Shown: one piece after another, positions 40,244-48,221 of the stretch
How the letters are laid out: each line of letters begins with the position of its first letter
How positions within the stretch are numbered: position 1 is the first letter of the stretch
Origin: an uncultured Clostridium sp.
Lineage (GTDB): Bacteria > Bacillota > Clostridia > Clostridiales > Clostridiaceae
Length of the DNA: 64,000 bases
Assembly (NCBI GenBank): GCA_937927335.1
Contig: CALBDU010000091.1
Span: 9,327-73,326 of the forward strand
Reading direction: 5' to 3'
Made by a program: the position numbers and the translations under genes
The notes under the pieces: generated by a model
The model's input: only the letters and a program-made list of their open reading frames with translations
Databases searched by the model: none
Told to the model about the DNA's origin: nothing

Positions 40244-40963
40244 TTAAATGTTGTTATTTGACACTAAAGTACCGATTTTTTCGCCCATAACAGCTCTTTT
40301 TATGTTACCAGGGGTATCCAGACCAAACACCAGTATTGGGATATTGTTATCCATACAAAGAGATGTGGCTGTGGAGTCCATAACCTGAAGTCCTTTGTCA
40401 AGCACTTCGATATAGCTTAGATTATTGATTTTTTTAGCATCGCTGTATTTTTTAGGATCCTTGTCATATACTCCATCAACTTTTTTTGCAAGAAGTATAA
40501 CATCTGCTTCTATTTCTGCCGCCCTTAATGCTGCTGTAGTATCAGTTGAAAAATATGGATTGCCTGTACCTGCAGCAAATATTACCACTCTTTTTTTCTC
40601 AAGATGGCGCATAGCCCTTCTTCTTATAAATGGTTCAGCAATTTCTCTCATTTCAATTGCTGTTTGAACTCTTGTCATTACCCCTATGTTTTCCAGAGAG
40701 TCTTGCAATGCAAGGGCGTTTATGCAGGTAGCCATCATTCCCATGTAATCTGCAGTTGTTCTGTCCATGCCTTCACCGCTGCGACCTCTCCATATGTTTC
40801 CGCCGCCAACTACGCATCCTACCTGAATACCCATATCTATCAACTCTTTTATTTCATGAGCAATTCTGTTAGTTACTGCGAAGTCAATTCCGTATCCCTT
40901 ATCCCCAGATAAAGCTTCCCCGGATAGTTTTAGCATTACTCTCTTGTATTTAGCATCATACAT
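40244..40963 (-). CDS. pyrH: UMP kinase
   Basis: PyrH phosphorylates UMP to UDP; the bacterial enzyme is a hexamer of the amino-acid-kinase fold regulated by GTP and UTP. The 239-residue protein has MLKLSGEALSGDKGYGID, GCVVGGGNIWRG, FAAGTGNPYFSTDTTAALRA and DGVYDKDPKK. It lies between tsf and frr and follows a strong terminator after tsf. I found no convincing promoter for it, so it may rely on read-through. Confidence 0.96.
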   Translation of the reverse strand: MYDAKYKRVMLKLSGEALSGDKGYGIDFAVTNRIAHEIKELIDMGIQVGCVVGGGNIWRGRSGEGMDRTTADYMGMMATCINALALQDSLENIGVMTRVQTAIEMREIAEPFIRRRAMRHLEKKRVVIFAAGTGNPYFSTDTTAALRAAEIEADVILLAKKVDGVYDKDPKKYSDAKKINNLSYIEVLDKGLQVMDSTATSLCMDNNIPILVFGLDTPGNIKRAVMGEKIGTLVSNNNI

Positions 40964-41014
40964 ACATTATACCTCCAATTGAAAAAATTACATACTAAAA
41001 TTTGTTATATTGCT

Positions 41015-41045
41015 TTAAAAAAAGGGAACACGCAGTGTTCCCTTT
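41015..41045 (-). terminator. Intrinsic terminator of rpsB-tsf
   Basis: AAGGGAACAC and GTGTTCCCTT form a perfect 10-bp stem with a 3-nt loop, followed by TTTTTTTAAA on the minus strand. Confidence 0.85.
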
Positions 41046-41052
41046 TATGTTA

Positions 41053-41976
41053 TTATTTGTTCTTCTGCAGTTGTTTTTGAACTTCTTCAGCAAAATTCTC
41101 TTCTTTTTTAGCTATACCTTCGCCTCTTTCAAATCTTATGAAAGCAGCTATTGAAATTGGAGCACCAATTTCCTTTGATTTTTCTTGAAGATATTTTGTG
41201 ATTGTGTAGTCAGGATTTTTAACCCAAATCTGTTCTACAAGGCAGTTTTCCTTATAGTATTTCTGAATTCTTCCCATAGTCATTTTTTCAACTATAGCTT
41301 CAGGTTTTCCTTCATTTAAAGCTTGTACTCTATATATTTCCTTTTCCTGCTCCAGGGTTTCATTATCTACTTGTTCTCTGTTTAAGAACAGAGGATTTGT
41401 AGCAGCAACCTGCATGCAGATGTCTTTTGCTATAACACTTAATTCAGGGTTTTCTTTTTCACATTCAAGCTTAACAAGAACACCGATTCTTCCGCCGCCA
41501 TGTATATAGCTTTCTATAACGCCATTATCCACTGAAAGCTTTGAGAACCTTCTAACGTTCATGTTTTCACCTAATTTTGCAATAAGGTTAGTAATAGCAT
41601 CCTTAACTGTAATTGAAGGATCAGCTGCGTACTTTTCTTCAACAAAACCGTCTATATCCACAGCATTAGTTGATGCAGCCTGTTTAGCAACATTATCAGT
41701 AAATTCTACAAAAGCTTCATTTACTGCAACAAAGTCTGTTTCACAGTTTACTTCAACTATAGAAGCTGTTTTCTTATCAGCAGCTACGAAAGTTTTAACC
41801 AAACCTTCTGAAGCTATTCTGCCAGCCTTTTTAGCTGCAGCAGCAAGGCCCTTTTCTCTTAAATATTCAACAGCCTTTTCTGAATCGCCTTCACATTCAT
41901 TTAAAGCCTTTTTGCAGTCCATCATGCCTGCTCCGGTTCTTTCCCTAAGTTCTTTAACCATTTGTGCAGTTATCAT
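41053..41976 (-). CDS. tsf: Translation elongation factor Ts
   Basis: EF-Ts recycles EF-Tu by releasing GDP. The 307-residue protein has the N-terminal MVKELRERTGAGMMDCKKAL, the TDFVAVNEAF segment that displaces Mg from EF-Tu, and two core subdomains. GGAGG-like GGAGGAATAAATT precedes the ATG at 41976. It follows rpsB by 22 nt. Confidence 0.97.
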   Translation of the reverse strand: MITAQMVKELRERTGAGMMDCKKALNECEGDSEKAVEYLREKGLAAAAKKAGRIASEGLVKTFVAADKKTASIVEVNCETDFVAVNEAFVEFTDNVAKQAASTNAVDIDGFVEEKYAADPSITVKDAITNLIAKLGENMNVRRFSKLSVDNGVIESYIHGGGRIGVLVKLECEKENPELSVIAKDICMQVAATNPLFLNREQVDNETLEQEKEIYRVQALNEGKPEAIVEKMTMGRIQKYYKENCLVEQIWVKNPDYTITKYLQEKSKEIGAPISIAAFIRFERGEGIAKKEENFAEEVQKQLQKNK

Positions 41977-41998
41977 AATTTATTCCTCCATTCAAAGT

Positions 41999-42700
41999 TT
42001 ATTCTGCTAATTGTTCGCCTTGTCTTCCTTCAATTATTGCATCTGCCATTTTTGCTGTAATAAGTTTTACAGCTCTTATTGCATCATCATTTCCAGGAAT
42101 AACATAATCTACTTCATCAGGATCACAGTTAGTATCTACTATTGCTACTACTGGTATTCCAAGTATTTTAGCTTCTGAAATAGCATTTTTCTCTTTTCTT
42201 GGATCAACTACAAATAATGCACCTACGTTTTTAGAATTCATATTTCTAATTCCGCCCAGGTTCTTTTCGAGCTTTTCTCTTTCATTCTTTAATTTTATAA
42301 CTTCTTTTTTAGGAAGCACTTCAAATGTTCCATCAGCTTCCATTGCATCAAGCTCTTCCAATCTGTTGATTCTAGTTCTTATTGTAGTAAAGTTTGTCAT
42401 CATTCCGCCTAACCATCTGTTGTTAACGAAATGCATGCCGCTTCTTATTGCCTCTTCGCTGATAGCTTCCTGAGCCTGCTTTTTTGTTCCTACAAACAAT
42501 ACATCTTTTCCTTCTTCAGATACGGATTTAACGAAGTTGTAAGCATCTTCAACCTTTTTAACAGTTTTCTGAAGGTCGATGATGTATATTCCGTTCCTTT
42601 CTGTGAAGATATATGGAGCCATTTTAGGGTTCCATCTTCTAGTCTGGTGTCCAAAATGTACACCTGCTTCTAATAGTTGTTTCATTGATATTACTGACAT
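41999..42700 (-). CDS. rpsB: 30S ribosomal protein S2
   Basis: S2 is a late-binding 30S protein. The protein has KQLLEAGVHFGHQTRRWNPKM, YIIDLQKT, NRWLGGMMTNF and PVVAIVDTNCDP. The ATG at 42700 (233 residues) is preceded by AAGGAGG; the frame is open to 42763 but that part is leader RNA. A strong promoter and a folded leader precede it. Confidence 0.97.
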   Translation of the reverse strand: MSVISMKQLLEAGVHFGHQTRRWNPKMAPYIFTERNGIYIIDLQKTVKKVEDAYNFVKSVSEEGKDVLFVGTKKQAQEAISEEAIRSGMHFVNNRWLGGMMTNFTTIRTRINRLEELDAMEADGTFEVLPKKEVIKLKNEREKLEKNLGGIRNMNSKNVGALFVVDPRKEKNAISEAKILGIPVVAIVDTNCDPDEVDYVIPGNDDAIRAVKLITAKMADAIIEGRQGEQLAE

Positions 42701-42795
42701 TAATATTACCTCCTTGGTTTTTACCTCCATTGCCCTAAATACAGAGAACCATTTAGGCACCACACTGTAAAACAGGCAATGTGTGAATTTCTACC
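42701..42795 (-). promoter_or_regulatory. Structured rpsB leader
   Basis: The leader contains a clear hairpin, CCTAAAT with ATTTAGG (42757-42734). It has two further helices that cannot form together: TTGCC (42779-42775) with GGCAA (42734-42730), and CACAC (42785-42781) with GTGTG (42765-42761). This is either a pseudoknot or a switch. Control of rpsB by S2 is known in bacteria; binding here is inference. Confidence 0.45.
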
Positions 42796-42801
42796 GTTGA
42801 T

Positions 42802-42830
42802 AGTATATCACAAACAATCCTTCTGTTCAA
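42802..42830 (-). promoter_or_regulatory. rpsB promoter
   Basis: -35 TTGAAC (42830-42825), 17-bp spacer, -10 TATACT (42807-42802), between the codY terminator and rpsB. Confidence 0.8.
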
Positions 42831-42860
42831 CAAAAAAATTAATATTTATTGTTTCTTAAT

Positions 42861-42882
42861 AAAAAAAGGATGCAATGCATCC
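42861..42882 (-). terminator. Intrinsic terminator of codY
   Basis: GGATGCA and TGCATCC pair around a single base (42868-42882), followed by seven T on the minus strand. The upstream arm overlaps the codY stop codon. Confidence 0.8.
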
Positions 42883-43658
42883 TATTTTATCTTTTTCAAC
42901 TCGTCTATAAGCTTTTCATTTAATATTCTTATATGGGTTCCCTTCATTCCAAGGGATCTTGATTCGATAACTCCAGCACTTTCAAACTTTCTCAAGGCAT
43001 TAACTATAACTGATCTGGTTATGCCAACTTTGTCTGCAATCTTGGATGCCACAAGCAATCCTTCTGTTCCATCCAGTTCGTTGAAAATGTGCTCTACAGC
43101 TTCAAGCTCAGAATAGGATAATGTACCGATTGCCAACTGCACTACTGCCTTTTTCCTTGCCTCTTCCTCTATTTCATCATGCTTGGATCTCAATATTTCA
43201 AGACCGATGATAGTAGCACTATATTCTGCAAGCACTATATCTTCATCAGTAAATTCTTCATCAAATTTTGCAAGAAGAAGAGTTCCCAGCCTTTCACGAT
43301 TGCCATTAATAGGAACAATTGTTGTAAGCTTTGTGTTTATGGTGCAGTCCATGGATTCATCCAGTACACAATGCCCATCATTAGCAAGATTTGCGATAGT
43401 TTCATGTATGTTTAAAAGCTTTGTGTTATAGAATTCTGGAAAACGCATGTCCTTAAGAACTCTTTGCTTTATTACATCACATTCGAAGCTGGATGCGAAA
43501 CTATAACCCAGAACTTTACCCTTTCTGCTCATAATATACACGTTACATGATAAAACATTACTCAAAAGGCTGCATATATCGTCAAATACCACTGGTTCTG
43601 TACCAGATTTTTGAAGTATTTTGTTAAGCATTCTTGTTTTACTTAATAAAGATGTCAT
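42882..43658 (-). CDS. codY: GTP-sensing global regulator CodY
   Basis: CodY represses stationary-phase, amino-acid and often virulence genes when branched-chain amino acids and GTP are plentiful. The 258-residue protein has the N-terminal GAF domain that binds Ile/Val and a C-terminal winged HTH with ASKIADKVGITRSVIVNALRKFESAGVIESRSLG. The length is normal. It is monocistronic: the clpQ/clpY/codV genes that precede it in Bacillus are missing and topA lies directly upstream. GGAGG precedes the ATG. Confidence 0.97.
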   Translation of the reverse strand: MTSLLSKTRMLNKILQKSGTEPVVFDDICSLLSNVLSCNVYIMSRKGKVLGYSFASSFECDVIKQRVLKDMRFPEFYNTKLLNIHETIANLANDGHCVLDESMDCTINTKLTTIVPINGNRERLGTLLLAKFDEEFTDEDIVLAEYSATIIGLEILRSKHDEIEEEARKKAVVQLAIGTLSYSELEAVEHIFNELDGTEGLLVASKIADKVGITRSVIVNALRKFESAGVIESRSLGMKGTHIRILNEKLIDELKKIK

Positions 43659-43676
43659 TTACGTACCTCCAATATT

Positions 43677-43705
43677 ATTATATAGATATTATTATATTTT
43701 GACAA
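43677..43705 (-). promoter_or_regulatory. Possible proximal codY promoter overlapping a weak CodY-like box
   Basis: -35 TTGTCA (43705-43700), 17-bp spacer, perfect -10 TATAAT (43682-43677). Transcripts would start almost at the ribosome binding site, which argues against it as the main promoter. AATTGTCAAAATAT (43707-43694) overlaps the -35 and matches the CodY box AATTTTCWGAAAATT only loosely. Confidence 0.4.
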
Positions 43706-43748
43706 TTTAGAGTATTTAAAATATTAAGAATTGTATCTTTCCTAAATA

Positions 43749-43777
43749 ATGATATCATAATATTGAAAGTATTTCAA
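43749..43777 (-). promoter_or_regulatory. Likely codY promoter
   Basis: -35 TTGAAA (43777-43772), 17-bp spacer, -10 TATCAT (43754-43749) within the 158-bp topA-codY gap. This would give a leader of about 80 nt. Confidence 0.6.
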
Positions 43778-43816
43778 CCATAATTATTAAACTTCGACAT
43801 TAAATAATCAATTTAT

Positions 43817-45907
43817 CTATTTTTCAGTACTATTTTTATATTCTTTATATTTACATTCCTGATTTGAGCATTCCAAAAATTCACCTTTTGTTTTATTATA
43901 CTTCTTCATCATAAAGCTGCCGCATGAAGGACATTTTTCATTGGTTGGCTCAAACCAGCTTACAAAATTGCAGTCTGGATAGTTGCTGCAGCCATAGAAC
44001 TTTCTACCTTTACGGCTTTTCTTAACAAGCACCTTGCCGCCGCACTTTGGACATTCCACATCCAGCTCCTCTACTATTGGCTTGGTATTCTTGCATTCAG
44101 GATATCCTGGACAGGCAAGGAAATCACCAAAGCGTCCGTGCTTTATCACCATGAATCTTCCGCAGTTTTCACATTTTATGTCAGTAACCTTATCCTCTAT
44201 GGTTACCTTGGCTATTTCTTTTTCAGCTATACTTATGGCTTCCTTAAGAGGCGAGAAGAATTCATCTACAACTTTGTTCCAGTTTTCTTTACCATCCTCT
44301 ACATTGTCCAGTTTAGATTCCATATCAGCAGTAAACTCAAGGTCCACTATCTGCTTGAAATATTCGCTTAGTATATTATTTACTATTATACCAAGCTCCG
44401 TTGGCTTTAGGGTCTTCTTTTCCCTTTCAGTATACTTCCTATCCAGTAGCACTGATATGATTGGAGCATAGGTACTTGGTCTGCCAATTCCATTTTCCTC
44501 CAGGGTCTTTACCAGTGAAGCTTCGGAAAATCTTGCAGGAGGCTGTGTAAAGTGTTGCTTTCCTTCAATTTTTTCATTTTTTAAAACTTCACCTTCTTTA
44601 AGCTCAGGTATATTTGTGTTTTCGCCTTCCTCTTCAGTTGAATACTCATATACCTTCATAAAGCCGTCAAATTTCATGATGGAGCCGCTAGCCTTTAAGC
44701 CATAATCCTGGTTTACAATATCTATAGATGTAACATCCATAATGCAGGAAGCCATTTGACTGGCTATAAACCTCTTCCATATAAGGGAATATAGCTTGTA
44801 TTGATCATCCTTCAAGGAGTCTCTGACTCTTTCAGGGGTAATTTCAATGTTTGTCGGCCTTATAGCTTCATGGGCGTCCTGAGCTGATTTCTTGCTTTTA
44901 AAGATTCTTGGAGTTTCAGGAGCATAATTATCACCGAAGCTGCTTTTAATAAAGTCCAACGCATTTTTTTGAGCTTCCTCAGATATTCGTACGGAGTCTG
45001 TCCTCATGTAGGTTATAAGTCCCATAGTTCCATAGCCTTTTACATCAACACCTTCGTATAACTGCTGTGCAATGGACATGGTTCGTTTAGTGGAGAAGTT
45101 CATTTTTTTGTAGGCATCCTGCTGCAGTGTGCTTGTAGTAAAGGGTGGCAGAGGATTTTTACTCTTGGAGGATTTTTTTATTTTGCTGACTTTAAATTCT
45201 CCATTTTTAAGATCAGCAATAATTTTATCTGTGTCCTCCTTGTTTAGAATCTCTAATTTTTTACCTTTTAAGCTGTTAAGCTTAACAAGGAATGTTTTTT
45301 TATCTTTGCTTTTATGCATAGAGCATTCTACAGTCCAGTATTCCTTTTGAATAAAGCTGTTAATTTCTTCCTCCCTGTCACATATCATTCGTAGCGCAAC
45401 TGATTGAACCCTTCCTGCGCTGAGACCCCATTTTACCTTGCTCCAAAGTATAGGGCTCACCTTATAGCCAACCAGTCTGTCTAATATCCTTCTGGCTTGC
45501 TGAGCATTAACCAAATTCACATTTATTTTTCTCGGAGCCTTTAATGCATTTTTAACTGCATTCTTAGTAATTTCATGAAATTCAATTCTGCATTTTTTAT
45601 CATTATCCAGCTTTAATATATGTGCCAGGTGCCAGGATATGGCCTCTCCTTCACGGTCAGGGTCTGTTGCAAGAAAAATCTGTTCACTTTTTTTAGCCTC
45701 TTTTTTTAATTTATCCAGCAGTTCTCCTTTTCCTCTGATTGTTATATATTTTGGATTATAATTATCCTCTATATCAACGCCTAGCTGGCTTTTAGGAAGA
45801 TCACGCACGTGTCCCATGGATGCCTCAACCACGTAATTTTTTCCAAGATATTTTTCTATGGTTTTAGCCTTCGCTGGTGATTCAACAATAACTAATTTTT
45901 GTCCCAT
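43817..45907 (-). CDS. topA: DNA topoisomerase I
   Basis: TopA relaxes negative supercoils through a Tyr-DNA link. The 696-residue protein has the Toprim domain (LVIVESPAKAKTIEKYLG, LATDPDREGEAISWH), the active-site region MGLITYMRTDSVRIS with its catalytic Tyr, and three C-terminal four-Cys zinc ribbons (CENCGRF...CPGYPEC; CPKCGG...CSNYPDC; CPSCGS...CSNQEC). The length is normal for Firmicutes. GGGGGG upstream of the ATG is an unusual G-rich ribosome binding site. It follows dprA, the widely conserved dprA-topA order. Confidence 0.97.
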   Translation of the reverse strand: MGQKLVIVESPAKAKTIEKYLGKNYVVEASMGHVRDLPKSQLGVDIEDNYNPKYITIRGKGELLDKLKKEAKKSEQIFLATDPDREGEAISWHLAHILKLDNDKKCRIEFHEITKNAVKNALKAPRKINVNLVNAQQARRILDRLVGYKVSPILWSKVKWGLSAGRVQSVALRMICDREEEINSFIQKEYWTVECSMHKSKDKKTFLVKLNSLKGKKLEILNKEDTDKIIADLKNGEFKVSKIKKSSKSKNPLPPFTTSTLQQDAYKKMNFSTKRTMSIAQQLYEGVDVKGYGTMGLITYMRTDSVRISEEAQKNALDFIKSSFGDNYAPETPRIFKSKKSAQDAHEAIRPTNIEITPERVRDSLKDDQYKLYSLIWKRFIASQMASCIMDVTSIDIVNQDYGLKASGSIMKFDGFMKVYEYSTEEEGENTNIPELKEGEVLKNEKIEGKQHFTQPPARFSEASLVKTLEENGIGRPSTYAPIISVLLDRKYTEREKKTLKPTELGIIVNNILSEYFKQIVDLEFTADMESKLDNVEDGKENWNKVVDEFFSPLKEAISIAEKEIAKVTIEDKVTDIKCENCGRFMVIKHGRFGDFLACPGYPECKNTKPIVEELDVECPKCGGKVLVKKSRKGRKFYGCSNYPDCNFVSWFEPTNEKCPSCGSFMMKKYNKTKGEFLECSNQECKYKEYKNSTEK

Positions 45908-45952
45908 GTTATATTTCGTCCCCCCTGCTTTTATACGATATAAGTATCAACA

Positions 45953-47038
45953 TTAATTATTCGCAACTTTAATATAATAATTTCCAGAAAGAGATAATAT
46001 TTGATTGTCAAGCTGCAATTCAAATAATAACTCATATAATTGTTTAATGTCAATATGTGTTATGTTTATAATTTCATCTATATGTGCGGGTTTGTCAGTT
46101 AAAGCATTAAGGATTTTACTATGAAAGTCATCTGATTCCAAGGGTTTATTGATTTTTACAATGCCATAGTTCATTTCCAGAAGTTCATAAACATCCTTCA
46201 TTTCGGTAAATACATGAGCTCCATCATGAAGCAGTCTGTTGGTGCCTCTGCTGTTCTCTGAAAACAGTGAACCAGGAACAGCCATCACATCTTTTCCCTG
46301 ATCCAGTGCCAGGTTAGCAGTGATCAGGGAGCCGCTTTTGCTTCCGGCTTCTACTATAATTACCAGGTCGCTGAGTCCGCTTATTATACGATTTCTTAGA
46401 GGAAAATTATAAAAATAGGGCCTGGTGCCTGGTGCAAATTCAGAAATTACACATCCAGACTGGAACATTTCCTGAAACAATTTATAATTTTCCTTAGGAT
46501 AGATAATATCTATACCGCAGCCTAGTACTCCGCAGGTAAAGCCCTGGCTTTTAATGCAGGATTCATGTGCAGCAGCATCAATGCCTTTAGCCAAGCCGCT
46601 TATTACACTAACATTGTTTTCCGACAGTTCTTTTGCAATGGAGGCAGCTATGCTTTTTCCATAGGAGCTGCAGTTTCTGGAACCAACTATAGCAGCACTT
46701 TTTCGTATATTAAGCCTTTTTATGTCACCCCTGTAATAAATTATTGCAGGAGCATCCTCATAATATTTAATATTTTCAGGATAGGTGCTCTGGTTAAAGC
46801 TGATCATTTTAATATCATTCTTATATATCAATATTTTTAATTTTTCAATTAAATTTTTATCGTAGGAATTTTTCATCAAGTTTTTAATTTTTATTTCATT
46901 TGTATCTCCTGAAATCATAAAGCTCTGATCCATTCCATAGTTGAATATATTCTCAGTGCTGCACATTTTTTTAAGCAGTTTTAATTTTATACTGTTGTTC
47001 AGCTTCAGAATACTAAACCAGATGTCATGTTCAATCAT
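45953..47038 (-). CDS. dprA: DNA-processing protein DprA
   Basis: DprA binds incoming single-stranded DNA and loads RecA during natural transformation. The 361-residue protein has a helical N-terminal domain, the Rossmann-like DNA-processing domain (AAIVGSRNCSSYGKSIAASIA, VISGLAKGIDAAAH, PLRNRIISGLSDLVIIVEAG, SGSLITANLALDQGKDVMAVPGS) and a C-terminal winged-helix DML1-like segment. It overlaps the end of alaX by 4 nt (ATGA). Its partner RecA is intron-split in this genome. Confidence 0.95.
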   Translation of the reverse strand: MIEHDIWFSILKLNNSIKLKLLKKMCSTENIFNYGMDQSFMISGDTNEIKIKNLMKNSYDKNLIEKLKILIYKNDIKMISFNQSTYPENIKYYEDAPAIIYYRGDIKRLNIRKSAAIVGSRNCSSYGKSIAASIAKELSENNVSVISGLAKGIDAAAHESCIKSQGFTCGVLGCGIDIIYPKENYKLFQEMFQSGCVISEFAPGTRPYFYNFPLRNRIISGLSDLVIIVEAGSKSGSLITANLALDQGKDVMAVPGSLFSENSRGTNRLLHDGAHVFTEMKDVYELLEMNYGIVKINKPLESDDFHSKILNALTDKPAHIDEIINITHIDIKQLYELLFELQLDNQILSLSGNYYIKVANN

Positions 47039-48210
47039 TGGCCGGTTACCTTGGTAATGAGCAAATCTGAAAATTCCTTCAGGTCAGCAGTATTCTGGAA
47101 GGTTCCCTGGGCTCTTTTTGCATCCCCGCCGCCTTTACCACCAAAGTCCTTTATGTTTAATCTGAATATTTCACCAAGATTCATATTTGAGTAACCATTG
47201 TGGTTAGCAATAATTTTCCTGTCATTTTCAGAGACTCCTATAAATATTATGTTTTTCTTTATAACCTCCTCTGAAATCATTTGAACTTCGTCAAAATCCC
47301 TGTCCTCATATTCTTTATATATTATTTCATCCTTGAATCTCGAAATTAAATCCAAGCCTTCTGATTGAGCAGTTTTTTTCTTTATTTGCTGCAATTTTTT
47401 CGTTAGTTCAGCTATCTTCTCATTTTGTGAAAGATATTTTTCTTCTAGTTTGTTTTCTTCAGTTGCAGATATTCTCACTAAAGAGGATATGATACTATGC
47501 TTATTGCCGTAATCTGCCAATGCCCTTTTTCCGCATTTAAAATATACTCTGTTCATTCCTTTGTGTTTTTCAATTTTTATTATCTTTACTATACCTACCT
47601 CACCGGTGGTTTTCAGGTGTGTTCCGCAGCAGGCACACATATCAGAACCTTCCATATTAACAATTCTTATCAGCTCATCATTTACTTTCAGCTGAGTTCT
47701 TAAAGGCATGGCCTGAGCCTCATCTCTCTTAACAAAAAAATTGCTTATATTAGTATTTTTGTATATATAATTATTTGCCTCCAATTCAGCTGTCCTTTCC
47801 ATATCCTCTGAAATCTCTGGAAGATCTATATCTATGGTGGTGTATTCATCTCCCAGATGAAAGCCCTTATTAACACCATTGAACTTTTTTAAGAATGCAG
47901 CAGAAAGCAAATGTTCTCCTGTATGCTGCTGCATCAAATCATATCTTCTTTCAAAATCCAGTTTGCAGTGTACAAAGCTGCTGTTTGGAGCTTTAGAGAC
48001 TTCATTGTAAATAGTACCATCCTTTTCGAAAACCCTTATTATTTCCGCATCATCAATAAAGCCATGGTCACAGGGCTGACCACCTCCCTCAGGATAAAAG
48101 AGGGAGTCCTCAAGAATAAGCAGAATTTTATTTCCATTTTCAATAACCTGCTTTATATTGGTGTCACATTCCTTTTGGTATTGATCTTCATAAAATATTT
48201 TTCTGGTCAA
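47035..48210 (-). CDS. alaX: Alanyl-tRNA editing protein AlaX, long form with DHHA1
   Basis: This free-standing editing protein should hydrolyse mischarged Ser- or Gly-tRNA(Ala). The 391-residue protein corresponds to the editing half of AlaRS without the catalytic core. It has the zinc site motif QQHTGEHLL (HxxxH), the second half CACCGTHL, a coiled coil (about 240-285), and a DHHA1 domain ending GGKGGGDAKRAQGTF. The start is a TTG at 48210 with AGGAG upstream. It lies between comM and dprA and overlaps dprA. Confidence 0.9.
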   Translation of the reverse strand: MTRKIFYEDQYQKECDTNIKQVIENGNKILLILEDSLFYPEGGGQPCDHGFIDDAEIIRVFEKDGTIYNEVSKAPNSSFVHCKLDFERRYDLMQQHTGEHLLSAAFLKKFNGVNKGFHLGDEYTTIDIDLPEISEDMERTAELEANNYIYKNTNISNFFVKRDEAQAMPLRTQLKVNDELIRIVNMEGSDMCACCGTHLKTTGEVGIVKIIKIEKHKGMNRVYFKCGKRALADYGNKHSIISSLVRISATEENKLEEKYLSQNEKIAELTKKLQQIKKKTAQSEGLDLISRFKDEIIYKEYEDRDFDEVQMISEEVIKKNIIFIGVSENDRKIIANHNGYSNMNLGEIFRLNIKDFGGKGGGDAKRAQGTFQNTADLKEFSDLLITKVTGQ

Positions 48211-48221
48211 AATATCATCTC

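Noticed and set aside
43694..43707. CodY box as a firm feature
   Set aside because: About four mismatches to the 15-bp consensus; mentioned only as a weak possibility.
43754..43816. Short reading frame MSKFNNYG upstream of codY as a leader peptide
   Set aside because: Eight codons with no ribosome binding site, lying upstream of or over the likely promoter.
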